Source: CAYWEP01 sp964613075 (GTDB lineage: Bacteria; Patescibacteriota; Microgenomatia; Levybacterales; UBA12049). From it: 54,189 nucleotides of DNA. The stretch is taken from the NCBI GenBank assembly GCA_964613075.1, contig CAZTFV010000002.1, positions 1 through 54,189 on the forward strand. The letters are read 5' to 3'. The first letter of the stretch is position 1; each line of letters begins with the position of its first letter. Below, one piece after another: positions 7,510 to 15,604 of this stretch. A program made the position numbers and the translations under genes. The notes under the pieces are model-generated. The model did no database searches. It was given only the letters and a program-made list of their open reading frames with translations, and was not told where the DNA came from.

Positions 7510-9522
7510 TTAGGGGGTAATTTTCTCATACACATCAAGCTCGCCTATATTTTCTTTAAATTTGTAATCATTAACCATCGTTTTAAGTAGATAGTATACT
7601 ATTTTACCCTCCCTTGTTTTATCTTTATCGACAAATATATATTTATCTCCACGATTTACTACTGATCTTGCTAAGTTTTTTAGGTCACGCTCATCAGTAT
7701 AATGTTGTAGATTATTGCTTTCTACATTATTGACCGAGTTTAATTCAATTAAGTACCAGGTATCAAAAATCGAAAGAATTGTTATTCCATAAGATTTAAT
7801 ATATTGACCATATTTATTATTTGAGTTACTTTTTAACTTGCTAACTGTTTTCTTACCAAGAATAGAGTTTAAGTGTACCCTTTCAGAAACATTTGCACTT
7901 CTAATTAATTCCGGTATGTGAAATAAATTTTCATATTTAATATTTTTAATCCCTGGCAAAAATAAAAAATAAGAAGGTAGCGCTAAAGCTAGTGAAATGA
8001 TAATTCCGGTTATTATCTTGATTTTAATATCTGATAAACTTTTAGTATATTGGATAATAATTAGAATTATATAAAACAAAGATAGGCTAAAAGGGACAAA
8101 AACATGGTGCAAATTATTTAAGTGGCTTCTTCCCACAAAATAAGTAAACTGAAATATTCCGTAAAAGACTATAAAGGAGAAAACACGGTTTTCTGATAAC
8201 TTATCTTTACCAAAATTAAATTTTCTCTGCGTAAATAATAAACATAAACTTACGGCATAAGTTAAAATGAAAAACCATGGCCAGGAAGAATTAGGAAAAA
8301 TCATTAATCCATAACCATGTAAATAATATACTGAGTCAGAGATGTAATAACTCCAATTAGGATTAATGTTTAAAATAAAGATATAAAAACCATTGATTAA
8401 TAAAAATACAACTCCCACAGAGACTGCTAATTTTAACAATGTTTTTTTAATAATACTAAACGTATTTTTTGCGTCTTCTTGCAAACTGTCAAAAATCTTG
8501 TAAGAAAAATACGCAAGCAAAACGTAAATGCCATTGTCAAAAATCCAAAATACGCTTACACTTATAAGAAGAAGTGTTATTGCTTCCCAAACTTTAGAGA
8601 ATTTAGAATGGCTATTTTTAACTTCATTAATAATTGATAAACAAATAAGCATCCACATACCAAATCTTAGAGCATTTGTTTGCAAATAATATCCATGCCC
8701 TGCTGTAATGTGGTTAGCAAATATAATAAATATTAAAACAAAAAGCGCATAATATTTATTTTTGTACAAAAACTGTGCTATTGCTAAGAGCGCTGTAAAG
8801 CCTCCAATGATGGCAACAGAATTTAATATTGTTAGATTGGTTAAGTTTAATTTAACAAAGTAAAATGGTATCGACAAAAATATGATTGATAAAAAACCAT
8901 ATTGAGAAATACTGTTATACAAAAGATACTTTCCATGCAGAATATCATTTATTGGACCGGCATAATAAGCATAATCATAGAAGTTTAATTTTTCAAAATT
9001 TAAAGTTAATATAGCTATTGAAAGAAATGATAAAATATAAAATACTATTCCAGCCTTTTTTTCAAAACTCTTATTAAAGATTAAAAAAAAGTAAGAAAAT
9101 ATAAGTAAAAGAGATATAATTATAAACGTAGTTAATTTAAAGTTATTCTCTGGAAAAAATCCTGTTTCATTAAGTTCCCAAACAAATACAGGATTACGGT
9201 AACCCTCTATAACAAAAAAAACTAGGTAAGCAATTTGAATAACTAGTAAGAAGAAAAAAAATAGCTTATTAAGTTTTATCTTCGAGTTGTCGTTTAAAAA
9301 AGGGAGCGAGGAAAACCTCCGTTTAAAAGATAGCCAATAGAGGAGAGAAAATACAGTAAATATTATAAAAAATATAAAATAATAAGTTTGGACCTCGGAT
9401 TCAGCGTATGAGGAAAACAAAGATAACATAGGATTATAAACTTTAAGTATTGTTAGAATAACAACTAGGCAGATTAATAGCAGAAATATAAAATAGAAGA
9501 AAACCTTGCGTTTTATTAACAT
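7510..9522 (-). CDS. Large multi-membrane GT-C-like protein, markedly AT-rich
   Basis: 670 aa with roughly 13 membrane segments filling residues 5-530 and a ~140-residue soluble C-terminus. A motif of the form NFYDYAYYAGPIND...LHGKYLLYNSISQYG (about 185-215) matches the acidic first-loop plus HGK-YG pattern seen in GT-C/GT39-like proteins. The start ATG at 9522 has AAAAGG about 5 nt upstream. By eye it has more A/T, Asn, Lys, Ile and Phe than its neighbours, and it stands alone between gaps of 98 and 168 bp. This suggests later acquisition than the flanking operons. A Wzy-type polymerase is an alternative. Confidence 0.6.
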   Translation of the reverse strand: MLIKRKVFFYFIFLLLICLVVILTILKVYNPMLSLFSSYAESEVQTYYFIFFIIFTVFSLLYWLSFKRRFSSLPFLNDNSKIKLNKLFFFFLLVIQIAYLVFFVIEGYRNPVFVWELNETGFFPENNFKLTTFIIISLLLIFSYFFLIFNKSFEKKAGIVFYILSFLSIAILTLNFEKLNFYDYAYYAGPINDILHGKYLLYNSISQYGFLSIIFLSIPFYFVKLNLTNLTILNSVAIIGGFTALLAIAQFLYKNKYYALFVLIFIIFANHITAGHGYYLQTNALRFGMWMLICLSIINEVKNSHSKFSKVWEAITLLLISVSVFWIFDNGIYVLLAYFSYKIFDSLQEDAKNTFSIIKKTLLKLAVSVGVVFLLINGFYIFILNINPNWSYYISDSVYYLHGYGLMIFPNSSWPWFFILTYAVSLCLLFTQRKFNFGKDKLSENRVFSFIVFYGIFQFTYFVGRSHLNNLHHVFVPFSLSLFYIILIIIQYTKSLSDIKIKIITGIIISLALALPSYFLFLPGIKNIKYENLFHIPELIRSANVSERVHLNSILGKKTVSKLKSNSNNKYGQYIKSYGITILSIFDTWYLIELNSVNNVESNNLQHYTDERDLKNLARSVVNRGDKYIFVDKDKTREGKIVYYLLKTMVNDYKFKENIGELDVYEKITP

Positions 9523-9551
9523 TTTACCTTTTCAGAAATGCCTTAAAAGAG

Positions 9552-9557
9552 ATTATA
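9552..9557 (-). promoter_or_regulatory. Possible -10 box for the 7510-9522 gene
   Basis: ATTATA on the plus strand gives a perfect TATAAT on the minus strand, about 30 nt upstream of the ATG at 9522. Transcription would begin near 9545, leaving room for the AAAAGG ribosome site. No convincing -35 is visible. Confidence 0.4.
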
Positions 9558-9606
9558 TAACTGAAAATTATCTTTTTATTATGGGCATACAAATCATGAT
9601 AAATAG

Positions 9607-9653
9607 TTTATAAGAATAAACAAATGATTTCAACTGTGTTTTATTCTTATAAA
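9607..9653. repeat. Perfect 14-bp inverted repeat in a divergent intergenic region
   Basis: TTTATAAGAATAAA (9607-9620) is matched exactly by its reverse complement at 9640-9653, with a 19-nt centre. It sits between the divergent genes starting at 9522 (-) and 9691 (+), just upstream of the plus-strand -10. It may be an operator for a dimeric regulator or an mRNA/DNA hairpin insulating the two units. It is not placed as a terminator for any gene, since both neighbours point away from it. Confidence 0.6.
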
Positions 9654-9668
9654 AAAAGAATTGCTATT

Positions 9669-9677
9669 TGCTATAAT
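9669..9677 (+). promoter_or_regulatory. Extended -10 promoter (TGCTATAAT) for the transketolase 1 operon
   Basis: TG-C-TATAAT lies 13 nt before the ATG at 9691, so the transcript should start near 9684 with a leader of only about 7 nt. There is no Shine-Dalgarno sequence in that space, consistent with near-leaderless initiation. Confidence 0.6.
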
Positions 9678-9690
9678 TACATGGAAAATA

Positions 9691-10533
9691 ATGAGTCCCA
9701 CAAAACATAACGATGTTTCACTCGCGAAATATGCCCATGAGATTAAAAAAGATATTCTTGAAATTTCCTATCATGCACATGTAGGACACATTGGCTCTGC
9801 TTTTTCCATCGCAGATATTCTTACAGTTCTTTATCACGAAGTTCTTCGTATCTCTCTTAAAACTCCGCAAGACCCAAAAAGGGATCGTTTTATTCTCAGC
9901 AAAGGCCATGCCGCCTCTGCCCTTTATGCAACCCTTGCATCAAGAGGGTTTTTTACGAAAAAGGCTATGCGGAGCTTTTGTCGGGATGGAGGACAATTTG
10001 GAGTACATCCTGTTATCGACCCAACTTCAGGAATAGAGTTTTCAACAGGCAGTCTTGGGCATGGACTCTCGGTTGGCGCCGGGCTTGCAATGGGCCTTGC
10101 AAGAAATCATTTTAAAAGTATTCCACGAGTTTTTGTTTTGTTGTCAGATGCTGAACTGAATGAGGGAAGTACGTGGGAAGCAGTAATGTTTGCATCACAC
10201 CATAAACTTTCGAATCTTGTCGCTATAGTAGATGACAATAACTATCAGGCATTCGGAAAAGCATCAGATGTTCTTAATCTACAACCACTCCGTATGAAAT
10301 GGGAAGCGTTTGGCTGGACTGCAAAGGTTTGCGATGGGCACTCTCTTTCTGACCTCTCAAATAATCTTTCAACAATTCCCTTTCGAAAAGGCAAGCCGAG
10401 TATACTTATCGCAAAAACAAGAACAGCAAAAGGAATTTCTTTTCTTGAAAACAAGCAAGAAGCTCATTATCTTCCTCTTGATGATGCAAAGTATAAAAAA
10501 GCGCTAAAAGACATTGAAAGGAATTTGAGGTGA
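9691..10533 (+). CDS. Transketolase-like protein, N-terminal (TPP-binding) half, copy 1
   Basis: 280 aa from ATG 9691. The upstream in-frame TTG at 9661 would place the start before the -10 box and is rejected. It is the PP-domain half of a two-subunit transketolase. The family moves two-carbon ketol units between sugar phosphates using thiamine diphosphate and Mg2+. Conserved histidines are seen in GHIGSA, SKGHAASALYA and GSLGHGLS, and the Mg ligands D and N in the SDAELNEG and DDNNYQ blocks. The canonical GDG of the TPP motif is SDA here, unlike copy 2 (SDG). The next gene supplies the pyrimidine-binding half and overlaps by 4 nt. A metabolic or glycan-precursor role are both possible. Confidence 0.9.
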   Translation: MSPTKHNDVSLAKYAHEIKKDILEISYHAHVGHIGSAFSIADILTVLYHEVLRISLKTPQDPKRDRFILSKGHAASALYATLASRGFFTKKAMRSFCRDGGQFGVHPVIDPTSGIEFSTGSLGHGLSVGAGLAMGLARNHFKSIPRVFVLLSDAELNEGSTWEAVMFASHHKLSNLVAIVDDNNYQAFGKASDVLNLQPLRMKWEAFGWTAKVCDGHSLSDLSNNLSTIPFRKGKPSILIAKTRTAKGISFLENKQEAHYLPLDDAKYKKALKDIERNLR

Positions 10534-11465
10534 GAGATGCATTTATACAAACACTCTTAAAAGAAGCAAAAAAAGATAGGAACATTATGCTCCTCACGGG
10601 AGACTTAGGGTTCAGTGTACTTGAAGAGTTTCGCGATACCCTCCCTCATCAATTTCTTAACGTAGGAGTCGCAGAACAAAATCTAATGGGAGTTGCTTGT
10701 GGCCTTGCACTTTCAGGTCATAAAGTTTTTGCATATACTATTGCAACTTTTGCAACAATGAGACCGTTTGAACAAATACGAACAGATATTGCTTCACATA
10801 ATGTAAAAGTGGTGATTGTTGGAACAGGAGGAGGACTTTCTTACGGGCATGACTCAATAACCCATCATTCTGTGGAAGATATAGCGCTTATGAGAGGAAT
10901 ACCAAATATGACAGTTTTGTGTCCTGCCGACCCTATAGAAGCTCAATGGGCTACCCGTGAGGCTCTCAGGATTCCTCAACCTGTTTACCTTCGTCTAGGA
11001 AAAAAGGGGGAGCCTGCGCTGTATTCAAAAAATCCTGTTCTTAAAGTAGGAAAAGCAAGCATACTCAAGAAGGGACGAAAGGTGGCAATTCTTGCGACAG
11101 GAAATATAGTCGCAAATGCAATCGCCTCAGCAAAACTGCTTCAAGAAAACGGAATAAATCCCCTCGTTGCAAGCATCCATACGATAAAACCAATGGATAG
11201 AAAATTTATAGGTTTAGTTATGCAAAAATTTCCCCTTATTGTAACAATCGAAGAGCATAATACAACAGGAGGACTCGGAAGCACTATTGCGGAAATTATA
11301 TCTGAAGAGGGTAAAAAAGTCCGACTTATTCGATTGGGAGTGCCCGATCGATTCTTATTTGAAATAGGTTCACAAAGCTACCTAAGAAATATTGTCGGTA
11401 TTTCTCCGGAAAAGATAGCAAAGAGGATAGAAAAAGAGTTAAGAAAAACAGTATTGTATACTTAA
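10530..11465 (+). CDS. Transketolase-like protein, C-terminal half, copy 1
   Basis: 311 aa, GTG start overlapping the previous stop (GTGA), with TTGAGG just upstream. It contains the pyrimidine-binding domain with the catalytic glutamate in VGVAEQNLMG (the residue that activates TPP), the conserved phenylalanine/arginine block TMRPFEQIR, and SITHHSVEDIALMR with the substrate-binding histidine. A C-terminal Rossmann-like domain (ILATGNIVANAI) follows. Together with the preceding gene it forms a complete transketolase or a 1-deoxyxylulose-type relative. It heads an operon with a polyprenyl-phosphate GT2 and a GT-C protein, suggesting it supplies a sugar phosphate for a glycan (inference). Confidence 0.9.
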   Translation: MRDAFIQTLLKEAKKDRNIMLLTGDLGFSVLEEFRDTLPHQFLNVGVAEQNLMGVACGLALSGHKVFAYTIATFATMRPFEQIRTDIASHNVKVVIVGTGGGLSYGHDSITHHSVEDIALMRGIPNMTVLCPADPIEAQWATREALRIPQPVYLRLGKKGEPALYSKNPVLKVGKASILKKGRKVAILATGNIVANAIASAKLLQENGINPLVASIHTIKPMDRKFIGLVMQKFPLIVTIEEHNTTGGLGSTIAEIISEEGKKVRLIRLGVPDRFLFEIGSQSYLRNIVGISPEKIAKRIEKELRKTVLYT

Positions 11466-11468
11466 AAT

Positions 11469-12437
11469 ATGGGGAACAAAAAAATATCTGCTATCATCGC
11501 TTGCTATAGAGACAGTCAAGCAATTCCCCTCATGTATGAACGTCTTGTAAGAGTGTTCAAAAAAATAGGCGTTGATTATGAAATTATCTTTGTAAATGAC
11601 GGCAGTCCTGATAATTCAGAAGAAGTAATCCGGGAAATTGTTGAGAAAGATCCCCATGTAATCGGTATCAACCACTCCCGAAATTTTAGTTCCCAAATGG
11701 CATTTACGAGCGGAATGAATATCTCAACAGGAAATGCAGTGGTACTTCTTGATGGAGACTTACAAGATCCTCCTGAGCTGATTAAAAAACTATATCACAA
11801 GTGGCTTGAAGGATATGATGTCGTATACGGAATACGAACAAAAAGAGAAACATCATTATATATGGCCATTCTTTACAAACTCTTCTATCGTTTATTTCAT
11901 AAACTGTCTTATATTCAAATTCCTCTAGATGCGGGCGATTTTTCTCTTATTGATAGAAAAGTCGTAGAAGTTCTTAAACAGTTTCCGGAAAGAGATAGAT
12001 TTTTGCGAGGACTCAGAGCATGGGTTGGATTTCGACAAACAGGGATTCCATACGTGAGACCTGAGAGAATGTTTGGTAGAACAACAAACAATTTTCTCAA
12101 AAACCTCAACTGGGCTAGTAAAGGAATCTTCTCATTTTCCTATGTTCCTCTTCAATTCACATCGCTTGCTTCCTCTATCATATTTCTCATTGCGCTTGGG
12201 GGAATCATCTACCAACTTATTGCACGATTTATATTCAATAATGCTCCACAAGGCGTAACTATTATTCTGATCACTGTCCTCTTTCTTGGCGCGATTCAAT
12301 TACTCGGGATAAGCGTTCTTGGTCAATATGTTGGGAAAATTTTTGAAGAAGTGAAACAAAGGCCTCAGTATGTGGTAAAAAGTATTGTTCGAAACGAACG
12401 CCCTAAAAGGAAAAAAAGAGATTATGTATCGGACTAA
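11469..12437 (+). CDS. Polyprenyl-phosphate glycosyltransferase (GtrB/ArnC/DPM1-like GT2)
   Basis: 322 aa. The N-terminal GT-A domain has VNDGSPDNS and the LLDGDLQDPPEL motif (D95, D97, D100) that is characteristic of GtrB/ArnC-type enzymes. These transfer a sugar from a nucleotide donor to undecaprenyl phosphate. The RNFSSQMAFTSGM block is also diagnostic. Two C-terminal membrane helices (about 235-260 and 270-295) are as in GtrB. The GT-C gene that follows overlaps it by 14 nt, giving the classical pairing of lipid-phosphate-sugar synthase and its user. The starting ATG is 3 nt after the transketolase stop. Confidence 0.92.
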   Translation: MGNKKISAIIACYRDSQAIPLMYERLVRVFKKIGVDYEIIFVNDGSPDNSEEVIREIVEKDPHVIGINHSRNFSSQMAFTSGMNISTGNAVVLLDGDLQDPPELIKKLYHKWLEGYDVVYGIRTKRETSLYMAILYKLFYRLFHKLSYIQIPLDAGDFSLIDRKVVEVLKQFPERDRFLRGLRAWVGFRQTGIPYVRPERMFGRTTNNFLKNLNWASKGIFSFSYVPLQFTSLASSIIFLIALGGIIYQLIARFIFNNAPQGVTIILITVLFLGAIQLLGISVLGQYVGKIFEEVKQRPQYVVKSIVRNERPKRKKRDYVSD

Positions 12438-13845
12438 GTGGATTGTGTTGGTAGCCATTTTTTTTCTTTCTTATTTGTCTTTTGGCTCTATAATTCATTT
12501 TAATTTTGCCCAAGACGATTTTACTATTCTTTACTATGTCCAAAACAATACAATACTATTCTACCCATACTATGTGGCATCGCTTATATTTGTTCCTTTG
12601 TACAATGTTTTTAAGCTCAACGCATCATACTACTATACTCTGTCTCTCCTTTTATTCACAGGTGTCGGGCTGAGCCTCTACTATTTTTCTTTTGTCCTTT
12701 TCAAGGATAAAATAATTGCTTTTGCTGCAGTTGTTTTTTTTATATTCTCATTCGCGGGATCTGATGCATTATACACGATGAACGTTGGAATACTTAGGAG
12801 TATATTCTTAATTCTTGAGCTCTGGATACTTTCCTTTTACATAAAATATCTAACCACAAAAAGAAATATGCATTTCTACTTTGCTTTTTCTCTCTATGTA
12901 CTCGCGCTTTTTCTTTTTCCGTATATAGCCTACATTTTGCTCTTGTTTATTTTATTGCTCTACGTTTTTATTGGGAAAAAACGACCTACGGCTCTTTTTG
13001 TAAAACAATTATTTCTATTAATTCTACCGTATCTATTTGTATACGGATTACTTCCATATCTCCCCTTCTTGCAAACTGCAGAACATCATCTTCCTCCTCT
13101 ATTTGCACACCTAAAACTAGAGTCCATCGATAATGTAGTACAAACAATAAAGAATGTCATTATTCCAAGCACTTTTTCTTTCACTACCGGTACTGCATAT
13201 CTTATCTCTTTGCTGATAATTCTCATTGTCCATAAAAACAGACTCATACTATTATCTCTTCTCTTTTTACTCATTCCAATTCTGGGATTCGTTTTAATCT
13301 TCGGAGAGAATTATGGAACATTTGACAGGTATTTATATGTAATTCGCCCTTTTTTTGCATTACTTCTGGCTGCGCTATTATTTTATAAATTTTCATCTCC
13401 TCAATTTTCATTCAGAAGACTTCTTATTATCATCTTCATTCTTCCCGTTTTTCTCTTTCACACAATCGAAAATGTAAAATATCAAAAAGAAATTGTCACT
13501 GACAGAAACTACTCGAAATATCTTTTTAACACCATTCTCGCCTCCCATCCAAACATCCAAGACTATACAATTTTTTTCTTCAATTCGTCTGACGTTCCGA
13601 CAAGAAATCGTCTCTCACGGGCTACTGATGTTGGGGCACTTCCTCACAGTGGATCGTTTGCCGTTTATTATAAAAAGGATTATGAAAAAATAGGCGTTGT
13701 TTTTTACTGTAATACATATGCCTCATTATTGGAAACATGGAAAGCGAATTCACCCAAAACGATTTACTTTACATTACAAGGTGAGAAGCTAGCGGAAAAA
13801 AATCTTGGAGACATCGCATCAGATTGTCAAACTACTCAACAATAA
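12424..13845 (+). CDS. GT-C-like membrane glycosyltransferase
   Basis: 473 aa from ATG 12424. An in-frame TTG at 12385 would add 13 residues inside the preceding gene and lacks a ribosome site, whereas GGAAAAAAAGAG precedes the ATG. There are about eleven membrane segments up to ~residue 355. The first outer loop carries FAQDDF (D31, D32), the acidic pair expected of GT-C catalytic loops. FDRYLYVIRPF (about 300-310) fits the later arginine-containing motif. The C-terminal ~110 residues are soluble. It most likely uses the lipid-phosphate sugar made by the GT2 directly upstream (inference from coupling). It ends 2 nt before the convergent transketolase 2 gene. Confidence 0.7.
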   Translation: MYRTKWIVLVAIFFLSYLSFGSIIHFNFAQDDFTILYYVQNNTILFYPYYVASLIFVPLYNVFKLNASYYYTLSLLLFTGVGLSLYYFSFVLFKDKIIAFAAVVFFIFSFAGSDALYTMNVGILRSIFLILELWILSFYIKYLTTKRNMHFYFAFSLYVLALFLFPYIAYILLLFILLLYVFIGKKRPTALFVKQLFLLILPYLFVYGLLPYLPFLQTAEHHLPPLFAHLKLESIDNVVQTIKNVIIPSTFSFTTGTAYLISLLIILIVHKNRLILLSLLFLLIPILGFVLIFGENYGTFDRYLYVIRPFFALLLAALLFYKFSSPQFSFRRLLIIIFILPVFLFHTIENVKYQKEIVTDRNYSKYLFNTILASHPNIQDYTIFFFNSSDVPTRNRLSRATDVGALPHSGSFAVYYKKDYEKIGVVFYCNTYASLLETWKANSPKTIYFTLQGEKLAEKNLGDIASDCQTTQQ

Positions 13846-13847
13846 CA

Positions 13848-14786
13848 CTACATCATCGTTTTATTTTTCATAAACGTATAAACAGCGCTGGCGATTTTTT
13901 CCGGTGTTATTCCATGATAATTGAGTAATGTATTATATTCTGCTGATAGTGGAGTAAATTGATTTTTCAACCCAAGGCGTAATACGTTAGGAAAAGGATT
14001 TATCCAGGAATCGTTTACTGTCTCAAGAACTGCCGTGCCAAATCCTCCGTTAATTCTATGTTCTTCAAGCGTGCAGAGAAAGGGGTACTTTCTCACAATC
14101 GAACGGATCAATGTCGTATCGAGAGGATTGATTGTTGAGAAAACATATAAAGAAGGAAAAATATTTTTCCTCTCTAATTGAGAAACTGCCTCCAGTGCAT
14201 GGACGATTTGTGGACCCGTAATCAGAAGAGCTATTTCTTTCCCTTTCCTAATCCTCATCCCTTTTCCTAATACAAATTTTCTCTTTCTCAATGGAACAGT
14301 CATTTCTGGATTGCGTCCGATACGGAGATACACTGGCCCCCTATATCTTGCTATAACTTTTGTAGCAGCATATGTCTCGTCTTGGTCAAATGGCGCTACG
14401 ATAACCATGTCAGGAAGCATTCTCATAAGCGCTATATCTTCCATAGAATGATGGGTAGGACCGGCTTTGGTGTAGGATAGTCCCCCACCTACTCCCACAA
14501 TTTTTACATTCAACTTCTGCAGACTGACATCATTTCTGATCTGTTCAAATGGTCGCATCGTCATAAAGGTCGCTATCGAATAAATAAACGGGGTATAGCC
14601 GGTCGTTGAAAGACCGGCTGCAACTGTCACGAGATTTGCTTCCGCAACACCAATATTTAAGAATCTCTCCGGGAATGCATATTTAAATTCTTCAAGAATG
14701 TTAAATCCCAAATCGCCGGTAAGAAGCATTATTCTCTTATCTTTTTGAGCAACTTCACACAGCGCTTTTACAAATGCTTTCCTCAT
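13848..14786 (-). CDS. Transketolase-like protein, C-terminal half, copy 2
   Basis: 312 aa, ATG overlapping the stop of the N-terminal half by 4 nt (ATGA). It contains the catalytic glutamate in IGVAEANLVT, TMRPFEQIRND, and GPTHHSMEDIALMR with its histidine pair. The C-terminal domain begins near ALLITGPQIVHAL. It is recognisably related to copy 1 but well diverged, so it is not a recent duplicate. It closes the minus-strand run 18951-13848 and meets the plus-strand operon tail to tail with a 2-nt gap, which leaves no space for a dedicated terminator. Confidence 0.9.
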   Translation of the reverse strand: MRKAFVKALCEVAQKDKRIMLLTGDLGFNILEEFKYAFPERFLNIGVAEANLVTVAAGLSTTGYTPFIYSIATFMTMRPFEQIRNDVSLQKLNVKIVGVGGGLSYTKAGPTHHSMEDIALMRMLPDMVIVAPFDQDETYAATKVIARYRGPVYLRIGRNPEMTVPLRKRKFVLGKGMRIRKGKEIALLITGPQIVHALEAVSQLERKNIFPSLYVFSTINPLDTTLIRSIVRKYPFLCTLEEHRINGGFGTAVLETVNDSWINPFPNVLRLGLKNQFTPLSAEYNTLLNYHGITPEKIASAVYTFMKNKTMM

Positions 14787-15604
14787 AACGCCTCAAGCTC
14801 CTTTTTTGCAGTCATATATTCTTCTCTTGTAAAGATCTTGTAATGTCCTATTAATTGGTCCTCAATACACGATACTCCTTTTCCTGATATCGTATGCGCT
14901 ATCACAACTGTAGGTTTTTGTTTTTTTAATGGAATTTTGTCAAATACTCTCTTGAGTTTTCTGATGTTATGACCATCAACCTCAACAACTTCCCAGCCAA
15001 ATGTCTTCCACTTATCAGCGAACGGTTCTAAAAGCGTTACATCATTTGTTGCGCCAAAACATTGCCATTTGTTATAGTCGATAATTACTGTAAGATTATC
15101 TAATTGTAATCGCGGAGCAAGAAACGCTGCCTCCCATACAGACCCCTCACCGCATTCTCCATCGCTTATAAGAACAAAAACATTTCCCCTTTCCCTCTGT
15201 AAACGCAGTCCATGTGATATGCCGATCCCAAATGCAAGTCCATGACCCAGTGACCCGCTCGTCATTTCAATACCCCTCTCATGCATCTCTGGATGTTCAC
15301 ATAACCCGTTGTTCTGTCCAAAAGAAAACAATTTTCTTGAGGACATGATGCCTTTCTTATATAACACTGCATACAGCGCTGCAGCAGCATGTCCTTTACT
15401 TAGGATAAATCTATCTCGAAAGTTACTATCTCTATTAGTAGCGGTGATATTAAGTTTCGTGAAATAGAGAACGCTTAAGATATCTGAAATGGAAAGGGCA
15501 GATCCAACATGACATGTTCTTGCTTTGTATGAGATTTCAAGCGTTAAAAGTCTCACTTGCTTTGCAAATGCTGTAAGCCCTTTGAGAGTGTACTTTTTAT
15601 CCAT
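14783..15604 (-). CDS. Transketolase-like protein, N-terminal (TPP-binding) half, copy 2
   Basis: 273 aa. Conserved features are CHVGSA, SKGHAAAALYA, GSLGHGLAFG, the TPP/Mg motif SDGECGEGSVWEA with the asparagine in DYNKWQ, and the late histidine in GHYK. The first glycine of GDG is serine, as in copy 1, but the second glycine is kept. It is complete as the PP half. It overlaps the SDR upstream by 8 nt and the C-half downstream by 4 nt. Its position behind two nucleotide-sugar SDRs and a phosphatase suggests a role in making an unusual sugar rather than general pentose metabolism (inference). Confidence 0.9.
   Translation of the reverse strand: MDKKYTLKGLTAFAKQVRLLTLEISYKARTCHVGSALSISDILSVLYFTKLNITATNRDSNFRDRFILSKGHAAAALYAVLYKKGIMSSRKLFSFGQNNGLCEHPEMHERGIEMTSGSLGHGLAFGIGISHGLRLQRERGNVFVLISDGECGEGSVWEAAFLAPRLQLDNLTVIIDYNKWQCFGATNDVTLLEPFADKWKTFGWEVVEVDGHNIRKLKRVFDKIPLKKQKPTVVIAHTISGKGVSCIEDQLIGHYKIFTREEYMTAKKELEAL

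Noticed and set aside
7510..9522. Assignment as Wzy polymerase
   Set aside because: Wzy proteins have no dependable sequence signature. The acidic outer loop and the HGK-YG pattern fit GT-C better, so it was left as a GT-C-like protein.
10530..10533. Transketolase split caused by a frameshift or assembly error
   Set aside because: Both pairs have clean GTGA/ATGA overlaps and full-length halves, and two independent pairs show the same break. Split transketolases are well known.
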